The position numbers and the translations under genes were made by a program. From contig NZ_QFFJ01000002.1 in the NCBI RefSeq assembly GCF_003308995.1, positions 682,001 through 746,000 on the forward strand: a stretch of 64,000 nt of DNA, in the 5' to 3' direction. The DNA is from Chitinophaga flava (lineage in GTDB: Bacteria; Bacteroidota; Bacteroidia; Chitinophagales; Chitinophagaceae). Position 1 is the first letter of the stretch, and every line of letters starts with the position of its first letter. Of this stretch, positions 34,048-42,725 are shown one piece after another. The notes below the pieces were generated by a model. That model searched no databases. It was not told the origin of the DNA and was given only the letters and a program-made list of their open reading frames with translations.

Positions 34048-34932
34048 TTATGGTGCTTTGATGATTTTGTATCGATAGCTTATTTTATTGGAAGAAGGCA
34101 GTATTTGTTCCAGCGGGTATTTCAGTGTGTCTGGTGTGTAGTAGGTGACAGGCATGTCTGCAGCAGCAGAACGGATGCTGGTCACATAATGTTCGCTGGC
34201 GAGGAAGGGATATCCTCTGCGGACAATGTCCTGAAGATCTGCCGTTACTTTGCGGAGCAGGATAGGATTTTTAGCCAGATAGCGGAATAGTGGATTGATC
34301 TGACTGTTGTAGCGCATATCATAACTGTATGCATCCTTTACAAGCTGGCCGCCGCGGATGTTGATATAATTGAGTCCGGTGAAATGACTGATATCCTGCT
34401 GCTGGTAAAGGTATTCTTCATATTCGACCTTCTCTCCGAAGACACCGATATTAAGGTAAAAAGTGTCTTTGGAACCGGCGAGGGAAAGCAAACGGCTATT
34501 GTTTATTTGCAGGGTGCTGGTGTCATAACCGGATACAGCTTCGCCCAGCTCCCGGTAATAGGTGGTATAGATGGTGACTCTGCCTGCAGTCCATGCCAGC
34601 GAGTCTTTTTGACTGCGGCTCTTCAGTGAGTTATCATTTTCATTATAATACAAAGCTGTTTTCAGATAGCCATCAGCTGCATAAATGAAGGAAATATAAT
34701 TCTGCCATTGATGGAAAGAGGTGTTGTAATCCCATCTTTCTATCAGCTGTTGCTGATTATTGTATACAAGACTGTCTTTGGGAATACCATTGATGCGGAT
34801 GGATGTTACAAGATAAGTATCCTGTGGTGGAGCTGGAGGGGCCGGTGGGTCAACGTTTTCTTTTTTACATTGACAGGCAGATACTGTAAACAACAGTGCT
34901 ATCAGCACATACTTTTTAAGGGTGCCATACAT
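34048..34932 (-). CDS. Hypothetical lipoprotein
   Basis: 294 residues. The signal peptide MYGTLKKYVLIALLFTVSAC ends at the lipobox Cys20, followed by a proline-rich linker (DPPAPPAPPQD). The body shows repeating strands with short motifs such as SLVYNNQQQLIERWDY and SFIYAADGYLKTALYY, which resemble YD-like or DUF4595-type beta-repeat lipoproteins of Bacteroidota. No catalytic motif is visible. It is transcribed alone and ends at a terminator. Confidence 0.72.
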   Translation of the reverse strand: MYGTLKKYVLIALLFTVSACQCKKENVDPPAPPAPPQDTYLVTSIRINGIPKDSLVYNNQQQLIERWDYNTSFHQWQNYISFIYAADGYLKTALYYNENDNSLKSRSQKDSLAWTAGRVTIYTTYYRELGEAVSGYDTSTLQINNSRLLSLAGSKDTFYLNIGVFGEKVEYEEYLYQQQDISHFTGLNYINIRGGQLVKDAYSYDMRYNSQINPLFRYLAKNPILLRKVTADLQDIVRRGYPFLASEHYVTSIRSAAADMPVTYYTPDTLKYPLEQILPSSNKISYRYKIIKAP

Positions 34933-35016
34933 GGACAGCCGGTTTATCTGAAGGTAATTATTAATGCGGAAAAGCTGCCGGAATGATCAGGGTTGATAAG
35001 TTGGGGCTGATATATA

Positions 35017-35046
35017 CCTGTACGCCGACAGTGGCCAGCGTACAGG
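35017..35046 (-). terminator. Stem-loop downstream of the 35067 gene
   Basis: CCTGTACGC (35017-35025) pairs with GCGTACAGG (35038-35046) around a 12-nt loop, about 20 bases after the membrane-protein stop. There is no clear T-run on the minus strand, so terminator function is uncertain. Confidence 0.4.
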
Positions 35047-35066
35047 GTTTTGTGATAGGTTAAAGC

Positions 35067-35579
35067 TTATTTTTTGTTGATGGAGATGATCACACGGGAA
35101 TAACGGGCATAGGTAATTTCTACCTCCTGGCCGGCACGGTAACCTTCGAGTGCTCCGCGCATCCAGTAAAAGAGCCGTTTTTTCCTGTTTTCCAGCAATA
35201 TCATGATATTTGTCTGTGTATCGTTGTTTTCAAGATACACGGCTTCCATAGGAGCCTGTAAGGTGCCTTTCTGCAGGGCTACCAGGTCTTTTTTTAATGC
35301 CCAGTAACGGATATCAGTCACTTTGATCAGCGCAAAAACCAGGGCAATCACAAAACTGACCATCCATACCCAGAACCAGATGTTCTTGTAGGATAACAGG
35401 GAATCATCAGCATCTCCCAGGGTATTATGTGTATACAAATAAACCTGCGGTATGATGGCCGCCACTAATAACACGATAAAACCTATTAACGCAAATTTCC
35501 TTAACTGCTGTTTGTTCCGCTTCAGTGCTTGTTGTAATAAAAAGTTCTCCTCGGTTGTAATAAAGGTGTAGTCGGACAT
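35067..35579 (-). CDS. Two-span membrane protein of unknown function
   Basis: 170 residues when started at MSDYTFITTEENFLLQQALK (35579). A reading-frame extension to 35624 has no better support. A charged N-terminus precedes two membrane spans (FALIGFIVLLVAAIIPQVYL and IWFWVWMVSFVIALVFALIK). A C-terminal cytoplasmic domain follows (about 108-170) with EAVYLENNDTQTNIMILLEN. I do not recognise a family. The 275 bp between this gene and 35855 are very A/T-rich and hold both divergent promoter regions, with no further gene. Confidence 0.65.
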   Translation of the reverse strand: MSDYTFITTEENFLLQQALKRNKQQLRKFALIGFIVLLVAAIIPQVYLYTHNTLGDADDSLLSYKNIWFWVWMVSFVIALVFALIKVTDIRYWALKKDLVALQKGTLQAPMEAVYLENNDTQTNIMILLENRKKRLFYWMRGALEGYRAGQEVEITYARYSRVIISINKK

Positions 35580-35854
35580 AGTTCGATGGTTTTTCAGTTG
35601 GCTAATATATAGATAAACAGTCAATTAATTAAATTTATATATATAATTTTTAAATTAATGATTGTTATTTTGCCAGAATGATAATTAAATGATAATTTTT
35701 ATGAGAAAATATTATCATATGTTTATATGGTCTTAACGAATATATAATTACCCGCACATCTTCCGGAATGGAAATAGTTTTCTAATTTGCGCATCCTGAC
35801 CCATCCTGCTGTTATCTTTCCCCATCAAAAAATGTAAATCTTAAAACAACAATA

Positions 35855-37114
35855 GTGAAGCGGATTATTATTTTATTGGCAGCGATAGTCCTGACAGGAA
35901 CAGGCCTGCACGCACAAGACACGGCTCAGCTGATAGTGGAAGGACGTAAAAACACCGCCTCCCAGCAATCCAAGCCGTATGTGATCATGATCTCGATTGA
36001 TGGTTTCCGTTATGATTATGCTGAAAAATATCATGCAGAGAACCTGCTCAGACTCTCCGGCCAGGGTGTAAGGGCTACCGCCATGCAACCATCCTTTCCC
36101 TCACTGACGTTCCCCAATCACTATTCACTGGCGACTGGTATGTACCCGGCCCATCACGGTCTGGTAGACAACACCTTCTATGATCGTAAACGCGATGCTA
36201 TTTATAAAGTGGGCAACCGCGATGCAGTGGAAGACGGCACCTGGTATGGCGGCATACCTCTGTGGGTACTGGCCGAAAAACAACACATGATCAGCGCCAG
36301 TTACTTCTGGGTAGGCTCTGAAAGTGCTATCCAGAACATCCGTCCAACCTATTACTTTAAATACCAGGAAAAAACCGGCATAGACCAGCGTATCCAGCAG
36401 GTGGTGGACTGGCTCCGGTTGCCGGAAGACCAGCGTCCTCACATCATTACCTTCTACTTCCCTGAAGTAGATCATATGGGCCATAGCTACGGTCCGGAAA
36501 GCGACAGTGTACGCAAGGCCGTACAATTTGTGGATGCCGCCATTGGCCGTATGCAGGCTGCTGTCAGCAAATTAAATCTGCCGGTCAACTTCATCGTTGT
36601 ATCAGATCATGGTATGCTCCGGGTAGATACGGAACGTACGCTGTCATTACCAGACAGCCCGGTGTTAAAACCACTGCGTATTGTACCGGGAGGCGAAAAA
36701 ATAATGCTTTACGGCAACAACGAAGCTGAGATCAAAGCAGCCTACGACTTCCTCAAACAGCATGAAGACCATTACACCGTTTACCTGAAAAAGGAAACAC
36801 CGGAAAGATGGCACTACGGACAGGAAGATGTGTACAGCCGTATCGGGGATATTATCGTGCTGGCGGAAGCCAACTATGCTTTTGGCAGCCCTAACAAAAA
36901 AATGCATCCTGGTCATCATGGTTTCGACAACAATCTCACCGACATGAATGCGATCTTTATGGCCTGGGGACCTGCGTTTAAAACCAATACCCGTATTGCT
37001 ACCTTCGAAAACGTACATGTGTTTCCGTTAGTAGCCCGCATTCTCGGTCTGGATATCACCCAGCCGATAGATGGTAAGCTGGAAGTACTCGAACCGATAC
37101 TAAACCAGCGATAA
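35855..37114 (+). CDS. Ectonucleotide pyrophosphatase/phosphodiesterase-like enzyme
   Basis: Alkaline-phosphatase-superfamily NPP enzyme of 419 residues that cleaves nucleotide or lipid phosphodiesters in the periplasm. Start is GTG 35855, with signal peptide KRIIILLAAIVLTGTGLHAQ. Metal and nucleophile motifs are MISIDGFRYDYAEKY, the Thr in FPSLTFPNHYSLATGMYPAH, YFPEVDHMGHSYGPESD, VVSDHGM and MHPGHHGFDNN. A near-consensus promoter (TTTG 35786-35789, TATCTTTC 35813-35820, 23-bp spacer) lies upstream. A decayed Crp/Fnr gene follows. Confidence 0.9.
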   Translation: MKRIIILLAAIVLTGTGLHAQDTAQLIVEGRKNTASQQSKPYVIMISIDGFRYDYAEKYHAENLLRLSGQGVRATAMQPSFPSLTFPNHYSLATGMYPAHHGLVDNTFYDRKRDAIYKVGNRDAVEDGTWYGGIPLWVLAEKQHMISASYFWVGSESAIQNIRPTYYFKYQEKTGIDQRIQQVVDWLRLPEDQRPHIITFYFPEVDHMGHSYGPESDSVRKAVQFVDAAIGRMQAAVSKLNLPVNFIVVSDHGMLRVDTERTLSLPDSPVLKPLRIVPGGEKIMLYGNNEAEIKAAYDFLKQHEDHYTVYLKKETPERWHYGQEDVYSRIGDIIVLAEANYAFGSPNKKMHPGHHGFDNNLTDMNAIFMAWGPAFKTNTRIATFENVHVFPLVARILGLDITQPIDGKLEVLEPILNQR

Positions 37115-37128
37115 TGAATTTATAACAG

Positions 37129-37294
37129 ATGCAGGAGCTGCTGCTGCAACATGTGGCAGACATATTCAGCTCACCGCTGCAGAACGTTATGATGCTTTCG
37201 TTCAGAAATATCCGGCCATTGCAGCCCGCGTACCGCAAAAACACCTGTTTTTGTGAGCCAGCTCCGCAACCGGCAAGCGAAAAAGTTAAAATAG
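37129..37294 (+). pseudogene. Remnant of a Crp/Fnr-type regulator, C-terminal part
   Basis: Three frames together resemble the end of a Bacteroidota Crp/Fnr regulator. MQELLLQH starts at 37129. TAAERYDAFVQKYPAIAARV then PQKHL is in another frame at about 37172-37246, and SQLRNRQAKKLK with a TAG stop is in a third (37256-37294). The segment that would carry the recognition helix (usually ASYLGITPETL between QKHL and the SQLR-like part) is missing, and the whole cyclic-nucleotide domain is absent. It lies 14 bp after the phosphodiesterase and 78 bp before the Rid gene. It is almost certainly non-functional. Confidence 0.6.
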
Positions 37295-37372
37295 TTTAAC
37301 GGCATTTATTCAGTTAGTTGAATTTTCAACCCAATGGAGTGGAGTAGTTTTGCAGGGTAAATATCAAACATC

Positions 37373-37774
37373 ATGAAAGTATCCAGCATCAACATCCATC
37401 CCGATCCTTATAAGGCTTTTCATCTTTCACAAGGTTACCGTGCCGGTGATCTGTTGTTTATCAGCGGGCAGACTGCCATCGGTGACGATGGTATACTGAC
37501 AAGCATCGGCGACTTTGATATACAGGCAGAGAAAGCCTTTCAGAACCTGGAAAAAGTACTGAAGGCAGGTGGCTCCAGCCTGGGCAACGTTATCAAGGTA
37601 ACTATCCTACTGCGTGATATGGCCAACTTCTCCAAAATAGTGGAACTGCGCAAACGTTATTTCACGCCGCCTTATCCGGCAGATACCATTATGGAAGTGT
37701 CTTCCCTGTATTCGCCGGACGCTTTGATAGAGATTGAAGCGGTAGCAGTGGTAGACGAAGCCGTGGAAAAGTAA
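37373..37774 (+). CDS. RidA/YjgF-family protein lacking the catalytic arginine
   Basis: 133-residue Rid protein. Family marks are GDLLFISGQTAIGDDG, QAEKAFQNLEKVLKAGGSSL, NVIKVTILLRDMANF and the C-terminal IEIEAVAVV. In RidA deaminases an Arg lies at the start of the strand after YPA (YPARxxVEV). Here the segment is YPADTIMEVSSL, with Asp104 at that place. It therefore probably belongs to one of the Rid subfamilies without 2-aminoacrylate deaminase activity. Its own promoter should lie within the 78 bp after the Crp/Fnr remnant. Confidence 0.85.
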   Translation: MKVSSINIHPDPYKAFHLSQGYRAGDLLFISGQTAIGDDGILTSIGDFDIQAEKAFQNLEKVLKAGGSSLGNVIKVTILLRDMANFSKIVELRKRYFTPPYPADTIMEVSSLYSPDALIEIEAVAVVDEAVEK

Positions 37775-37788
37775 TCTCCATCTGCATA

Positions 37789-37822
37789 AAAAAAGGGTGT
37801 ACCGTCCGGTACACCCTTTTTT
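37789..37822. terminator. Bidirectional terminator between Rid gene and gcvP
   Basis: AAAAAAGGGTGTACC (37789-37803) and GGTACACCCTTTTTT (37808-37822) form a perfect 15-bp stem with a GTCC loop. It serves both convergent genes. Confidence 0.92.
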
Positions 37823-37838
37823 ATATTGAGTTGATCAG

Positions 37839-40703
37839 TTATGCAACGGATTCCTCATAAGCACTTACTGGTTCGCAGGTGCAGATCAGGTTTCTGTCGC
37901 CATGAGTATTGTTAACACGGCTTACAGAAGGCCAGAATTTATTGGCTTTCACGTACTCCAGCGGATAAGCTGCCTGTTGACGGCCGTATGGACGGGTCCA
38001 TTCGTCGGCAGTGATTACAAACTGTGTATGCGGTGCATTTTTCAGTACGTTGTTCTGTTTGTCGGTCTTACCTTCTTCAATAGAACGGATCTCTTCGCGG
38101 ATAGACAGCAGGGCATCGCAGAAGCGGTCCAGTTCACCTTTGTCTTCACTTTCAGTAGGCTCGATCATGATGGTACCAGCTACCGGGAAGCTCATGGTAG
38201 GAGCGTGGAAACCGTAGTCCATCAGACGTTTGGCCACATCTTCCGCTTCAATGCCGGCAGTAGCTTTGAACGGACGCAGGTCCACGATGAATTCGTGAGC
38301 GCAGGTGCCGTTTACGCCGGTGTAGAGGATGTCATAAGCTTTTTCCAGTCTTGCCTTCATGTAGTTGGCATTCAGGATAGCATATTGAGAAGCCAGTTTA
38401 ACGCCGTTGTCACCGAGCATGCGGATATAAGCGTAAGAGATCAGCAGGATGCTGGCAGAGCCAAACGGTGCTGCAGATACAGCGTTGGAAGGTTTACCAT
38501 CATTCAGTTCTACGTGACCAGGCAGGAATGGAGCCAGGTGTTTTGCTACGCAGATGGGGCCCATGCCGGGACCACCGCCACCGTGAGGGATAGCGAAGGT
38601 TTTGTGCAGGTTCAGGTGGCAAACGTCAGCTCCGATGATACCGGGAGCAGTCAGGCCTACCTGGGCATTCATATTGGCACCGTCCATATATACCTGGCCA
38701 CCGTGTTCGTGGATGGTAGCGCAGATTTCTTTCACTGACTCTTCATAAACACCGTAGGTGGAAGGATAAGTGATCATGATACCGGCGAGGTCTTTAGCAT
38801 GTAAAGCAGCTTTGGCTTTCAGGTCAGCTACATCGATGTAACCGTTTTCCAGTGCTTTTACTACTACTACCTTGAAACCAGCCATTACCGCAGATGCAGG
38901 GTTGGTACCGTGAGCGCTGATTGGGATCAGCATGATGTTACGATGTCCTTCGCCTCTGCTTTCGTGGTATTCGCGGATCACCAGCAGACCGGCATATTCA
39001 CCCTGTGCACCGCTGTTAGGCTGCAGGCTGCAGGCGTCGAAACCAGTGATTTTGCTGAGGTATTCGCCCAGTTCGTTGGTCATCTGTAAGTAACCGCCAG
39101 CCTGTTCTTTAGGCGCAAAGGGGTGCATTTTGCTCCAGTGTGCCCAGCTCAACGGAATCATTTCGGTAGCTGCATTCAGTTTCATGGTGCAGGAACCGAG
39201 GGATATCATGGAGGTGTTCAGGGAAAGATCTTTGTTTTCCAGCATTTTCAGGTAGCGCATCATCAGCGATTCGCTGTGGTGGCTGTTGAATACCGGGTGC
39301 TGCAGATAAGGAGAAGTACGCTCCAGATTTGCAGGGATAGCAACTTTACCATTGGAAATACCAGCTGCATCTACTTTACCGGCACCGAATACCTGGAGTA
39401 CATCGTTCACGTCGGCAATAGTTACGGTCTCATCGAGGGAGATACCTACATGGCCATTGGCAAAGTAACGCAGGTTGATACCAGCTGCTTCTGCAGCGGC
39501 TTTGATGTCGGCGGCGCCTTCTACTACGATAGTATCGAAGAAGGAAGTGGCGCTCAGTTTCAGGCCTTTGGCCTGTAATTTATCTGCCAGTGTGGCGCTG
39601 AGCAGGGCTACGCGGGTAGCGATGTCTTTCAGTCCGGCAGGACCGTGGAACACAGCATACATAGCAGCCATATTGGCCAGCAGGGCCTGAGCTGTACAGA
39701 TATTGGAAGTGGCTTTTTCACGTTTGATGTGCTGCTCGCGGGTTTGCAGCGCCATACGCAGTGCGCGCTGTCCTTGTGCGTCAATGCTCACACCGATGAT
39801 ACGGCCAGGGATGGAACGTTTGAAGTCGTCTTTCACGGCAAAGAATGCAGCGTGAGGACCACCAAAGCCCAAAGGAACACCAAAACGCTGTGCGGAACCG
39901 AAGGCTGCATCGGCACCCAGTTCACCCGGAGAAGCCAGCAGGGTTAATGCCAGCAGGTCAGTAGCTACACCTACAAAGGCACCTGCAGCATGCACTGCAT
40001 TGATGAATTCGTGGTAATCTTCTACCGCACCAACATTGTTGGGATACTGTATGAGCGCACCGAAATAAGACTCATCAAACTGGGCAGTTTTGTAATCGCC
40101 CACTACTACTTCGATTTGCAGCGGAGTAGCACGGGTATAGATAACATCCAGCGTTTGTGGGTAAACGTTAGTGTCTACAAAAAACTTAGGCCTGGTTACG
40201 TGGTCGTGGTCTTTGTTCAGCGCATTGAAGAACATGGTCATGGCTTCAGCGGCTGCAGTGGCTTCGTCCAGCAGGGATGCGTTGGCAATCGGTAAACCTG
40301 TCAAGTCACTTACCATGGTCTGGTAGTTCAGCAGGCTTTCCAGTCTACCCTGTGAAATCTCAGCCTGATAGGGCGTATACTGCGTATACCATCCTGGATT
40401 CTCAAACACATTGCGCAGGATCACACTCGGTGTGATGGTGTCAAAATAACCCTGACCAATGTAGTTACGCATAACCTTGTTTTTCAGAGAAACCTCCTTG
40501 AGATGGCGCAGGTAGTCGTTTTCGCCCATGGCTGCCGGGATGGCCAGCGGGTGCTGCATGCGGATGGCACCGGGAACGGTTTTGTTAATCAGCTCGTCCA
40601 GATTGGAAGTCCCAATAGTCTCCAGCATCTGGTTCGTCTCAGCTTCATTCGGCCCTATGTGACGGTGCACGAATTCAATTTGTTGAATATCAAAAAGATT
40701 CAT
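37839..40703 (-). CDS. gcvP: Glycine dehydrogenase (decarboxylating), P-protein
   Basis: PLP-dependent P-protein of the glycine cleavage system, which decarboxylates glycine and passes the aminomethyl group to lipoyl H-protein. It is the fused single-chain form of 954 residues (start MNLFDIQQIEFVHRHIGPNE at 40703; an 18-residue upstream extension is rejected). The PLP lysine is in DVCHLNLHKTFAIPHGGGGP, with SLGSCTMKLNAATEM and QPNSGAQGEYAGLL as further marks. The other gcv genes are not in the window. A good promoter lies at 40734-40765. Confidence 0.95.
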   Translation of the reverse strand: MNLFDIQQIEFVHRHIGPNEAETNQMLETIGTSNLDELINKTVPGAIRMQHPLAIPAAMGENDYLRHLKEVSLKNKVMRNYIGQGYFDTITPSVILRNVFENPGWYTQYTPYQAEISQGRLESLLNYQTMVSDLTGLPIANASLLDEATAAAEAMTMFFNALNKDHDHVTRPKFFVDTNVYPQTLDVIYTRATPLQIEVVVGDYKTAQFDESYFGALIQYPNNVGAVEDYHEFINAVHAAGAFVGVATDLLALTLLASPGELGADAAFGSAQRFGVPLGFGGPHAAFFAVKDDFKRSIPGRIIGVSIDAQGQRALRMALQTREQHIKREKATSNICTAQALLANMAAMYAVFHGPAGLKDIATRVALLSATLADKLQAKGLKLSATSFFDTIVVEGAADIKAAAEAAGINLRYFANGHVGISLDETVTIADVNDVLQVFGAGKVDAAGISNGKVAIPANLERTSPYLQHPVFNSHHSESLMMRYLKMLENKDLSLNTSMISLGSCTMKLNAATEMIPLSWAHWSKMHPFAPKEQAGGYLQMTNELGEYLSKITGFDACSLQPNSGAQGEYAGLLVIREYHESRGEGHRNIMLIPISAHGTNPASAVMAGFKVVVVKALENGYIDVADLKAKAALHAKDLAGIMITYPSTYGVYEESVKEICATIHEHGGQVYMDGANMNAQVGLTAPGIIGADVCHLNLHKTFAIPHGGGGPGMGPICVAKHLAPFLPGHVELNDGKPSNAVSAAPFGSASILLISYAYIRMLGDNGVKLASQYAILNANYMKARLEKAYDILYTGVNGTCAHEFIVDLRPFKATAGIEAEDVAKRLMDYGFHAPTMSFPVAGTIMIEPTESEDKGELDRFCDALLSIREEIRSIEEGKTDKQNNVLKNAPHTQFVITADEWTRPYGRQQAAYPLEYVKANKFWPSVSRVNNTHGDRNLICTCEPVSAYEESVA

Positions 40704-40733
40704 GATGTAAGCAGGTAGTTTGAAATAGATGCG

Positions 40734-40765
40734 CAAAGCTATGCAGATTTTAAGCAATCGCCAAA
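40734..40765 (-). promoter_or_regulatory. Promoter of gcvP
   Basis: On the minus strand TTTG (40765-40762), a 20-bp spacer and TAGCTTTG (40741-40734) match the Bacteroidota promoter on both boxes. The predicted leader is about 27 nt. Confidence 0.7.
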
Positions 40766-40831
40766 CAGCCGGTGGTGGACAAGGAAAACAGTGATAAATG
40801 ACTGATACCTGTTACTTGTTTATGTCATGGT

Positions 40832-40860
40832 TTTGTCCAACTGGTATTTGCTTATCTTTG
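40832..40860 (+). promoter_or_regulatory. Promoter of the YkgJ-family gene
   Basis: TTTG (40832-40835), a 17-bp spacer and TATCTTTG (40853-40860) match the Bacteroidota promoter on both boxes. The ATG at 40866 is only 5 bases after the -7 box, so the transcript may be leaderless or nearly so. Confidence 0.72.
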
Positions 40861-40865
40861 CGCCA

Positions 40866-41360
40866 ATGAGCAAGATATTAGAAGACTGGGAACAGAAGGC
40901 CAAAGACAAACAAAAGGCCAATAAACAATTTCTGCAGAAGTTGCAGACGCGCCGTGGGAAAGGAGTGGAGAAGCTGCTGCCCGACCTGCATGAAGAAGCA
41001 TTCACCCATGTAGATTGTATGGACTGTGCCCGCTGCTGCAAATCTATCAGCCCACGCTTTAAAGCACCCGATATCAAACGTATCTCCAAATATATGGGTA
41101 TGAAGGAAGGCGCCTTCATTGATACCTACCTGCGGATAGACAAAGACGAAGACTATGTGGTAAAGTCAAGCCCATGCCCGTTCCTGGGAGACGACAATGC
41201 CTGCGGCATCTACGATGTGCGTCCCGGAGACTGTGCCAACTACCCGTATACAGACAGTTACGACTTCTTTAAACGTCCTAATATCACCTACGAAAACAGT
41301 GTGGTCTGCCCCGCAGTGTTTTATGTACTGGAAAAGTTGAAGGATAAGATGGATTTGTAA
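40866..41360 (+). CDS. YkgJ-family cysteine cluster protein
   Basis: 164-residue UPF0153/YkgJ-like protein with a conserved cysteine cluster that probably binds zinc or an Fe-S centre: CMDCARCCKSIS, SSPCPFLGDDNACGIYDVRP, GDCANYP and VVCPAVFY. The N-terminus is a charged helix (EDWEQKAKDKQKANKQFLQK). The start MSKILEDW at 40866 is preferred; an upstream in-frame start at 40827 would lie inside the promoter. The function is not known for the family. Its stop abuts the stop of the convergent MFS gene with no spacer. Confidence 0.87.
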   Translation: MSKILEDWEQKAKDKQKANKQFLQKLQTRRGKGVEKLLPDLHEEAFTHVDCMDCARCCKSISPRFKAPDIKRISKYMGMKEGAFIDTYLRIDKDEDYVVKSSPCPFLGDDNACGIYDVRPGDCANYPYTDSYDFFKRPNITYENSVVCPAVFYVLEKLKDKMDL

Positions 41361-42617
41361 TCAGGGTTTGAGATCCAGTTTACGCATGGCCGGGCTGACA
41401 ATGTAAGTGGTGATTACCACTCCTAGTGTCACACAACCACCAAATACCACGGAAGTGACCAGCCCCAGCTGCCTGGCCATGAAGCCACTTTCAAAAGCAC
41501 CCAGCTCATTGGATGAACCCACAAACATCGAACTTACGGAAGCTACACGGCCTCTCATATCGTCCGGTGTTTTTAATTGCAGGATGGTCTGACGGACGAT
41601 CACACTGATCCCGTCCAGCAAACCGCTCAACAGTAAGGCGCCCATCGACAGATAAAAGTTGCGGGATAATCCGAAAATAATAATGCATAGCCCGAAACCA
41701 AATATTGCGGCCAGCAGTTTAATCCCCGGTCTGTGTACCAGTGGGCGGTGTGCCAGTATAAACATCGTCACAAGAGAACCGATAGCAGGCGCAGAACGCA
41801 GCAGGCCATAACCCAGGGAGCCTGCATGCAGAATATCTGTAGCGTAAGCCGGCAACATGGCCACAGCACCGCCAAACAATACCGCAAACATATCCAGTGC
41901 CATCGCTCCCAACACCACCTTGGTGTCCCACACAAAACGCATCCCGCTGGTCAGCCCCTGGAAAAATGTTTCCTCCTTTTTCTGATAGTGAATAGGCTTG
42001 GGTTTTATCTGTATCAGACTGAAGAGCGGAGCCAGGAAAATGCAGACTACCAGCAGCATAGACCAGTGTACGCCAAACCAGTAAATACACAGTCCTCCCA
42101 ATGCGGGCCCCACCACGCCACCTATCAGCCAGGCAGAGCTACTCCAGGTAGCGGCGTTGGCATACAATTCCCGGGGTACCAATAAGGATAACAGAGAAAA
42201 GTTGGATGGACTTACAAAAGCGCGGACTAGCCCTCCTACAAACACCAGTAGATAGATCATATTCAGCACCCACTGTGTGGAGATGCCCGTCACCGCCCGG
42301 TCCCAGGTAAGGAGGAAGAGCCCGGTGCTGATGAAAATATAGGCCGTCACGGATTTTAACAGAATACCTCTTTTCTCCCGTTTGTCTACCAGGTGCCCTG
42401 CAAAAGGCGCCAGCAGAACCGCCGGGATCACCTCAGCCAAACCAATAAGCCCTAATGAAAAAGGGTCATGTGATAAAGCATACACTTTCCACTCTATGAT
42501 GGCAAACTGCATGGTCAGCGCAAACACTAAAGCAAAGCGGATGACCAGATAGTAGTTGAATTCCTTGAATCGTAACGAAGCGTATGGGTCGTTTTTGGGA
42601 GTAGCCGTCTTGTCCAA
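41361..42617 (-). CDS. Major facilitator superfamily transporter
   Basis: 418 residues with 12 predicted membrane helices and the cytoplasmic loop motif GHLVDKREKRGILLKS between helices 2 and 3, typical of MFS drug or metabolite exporters (MFS_3/TMEM-like group). A second charged loop follows mid-protein (PKPIHYQKKEETFFQGL). The substrate is unknown; the group contains putative efflux permeases. It is transcribed alone and convergent with the YkgJ gene, sharing an end-to-end boundary at 41360/41361. Confidence 0.85.
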   Translation of the reverse strand: MDKTATPKNDPYASLRFKEFNYYLVIRFALVFALTMQFAIIEWKVYALSHDPFSLGLIGLAEVIPAVLLAPFAGHLVDKREKRGILLKSVTAYIFISTGLFLLTWDRAVTGISTQWVLNMIYLLVFVGGLVRAFVSPSNFSLLSLLVPRELYANAATWSSSAWLIGGVVGPALGGLCIYWFGVHWSMLLVVCIFLAPLFSLIQIKPKPIHYQKKEETFFQGLTSGMRFVWDTKVVLGAMALDMFAVLFGGAVAMLPAYATDILHAGSLGYGLLRSAPAIGSLVTMFILAHRPLVHRPGIKLLAAIFGFGLCIIIFGLSRNFYLSMGALLLSGLLDGISVIVRQTILQLKTPDDMRGRVASVSSMFVGSSNELGAFESGFMARQLGLVTSVVFGGCVTLGVVITTYIVSPAMRKLDLKP

Positions 42618-42725
42618 CCTGATGTAATTTCCTGCTAAGGTAAAAAGCAGGAGGGAAAAAGCAAAAAGTCATCAGTACAGGTGGAAGAATCTATTATTTT
42701 TATTTTTGATAAATTCCACTCTATT

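Noticed and set aside
35640..35740. Very A/T-rich stretch upstream of the phosphodiesterase gene as a possible replication origin
   Set aside because: There are no DnaA-box cluster or origin-linked genes. It is better explained as a divergent promoter region.
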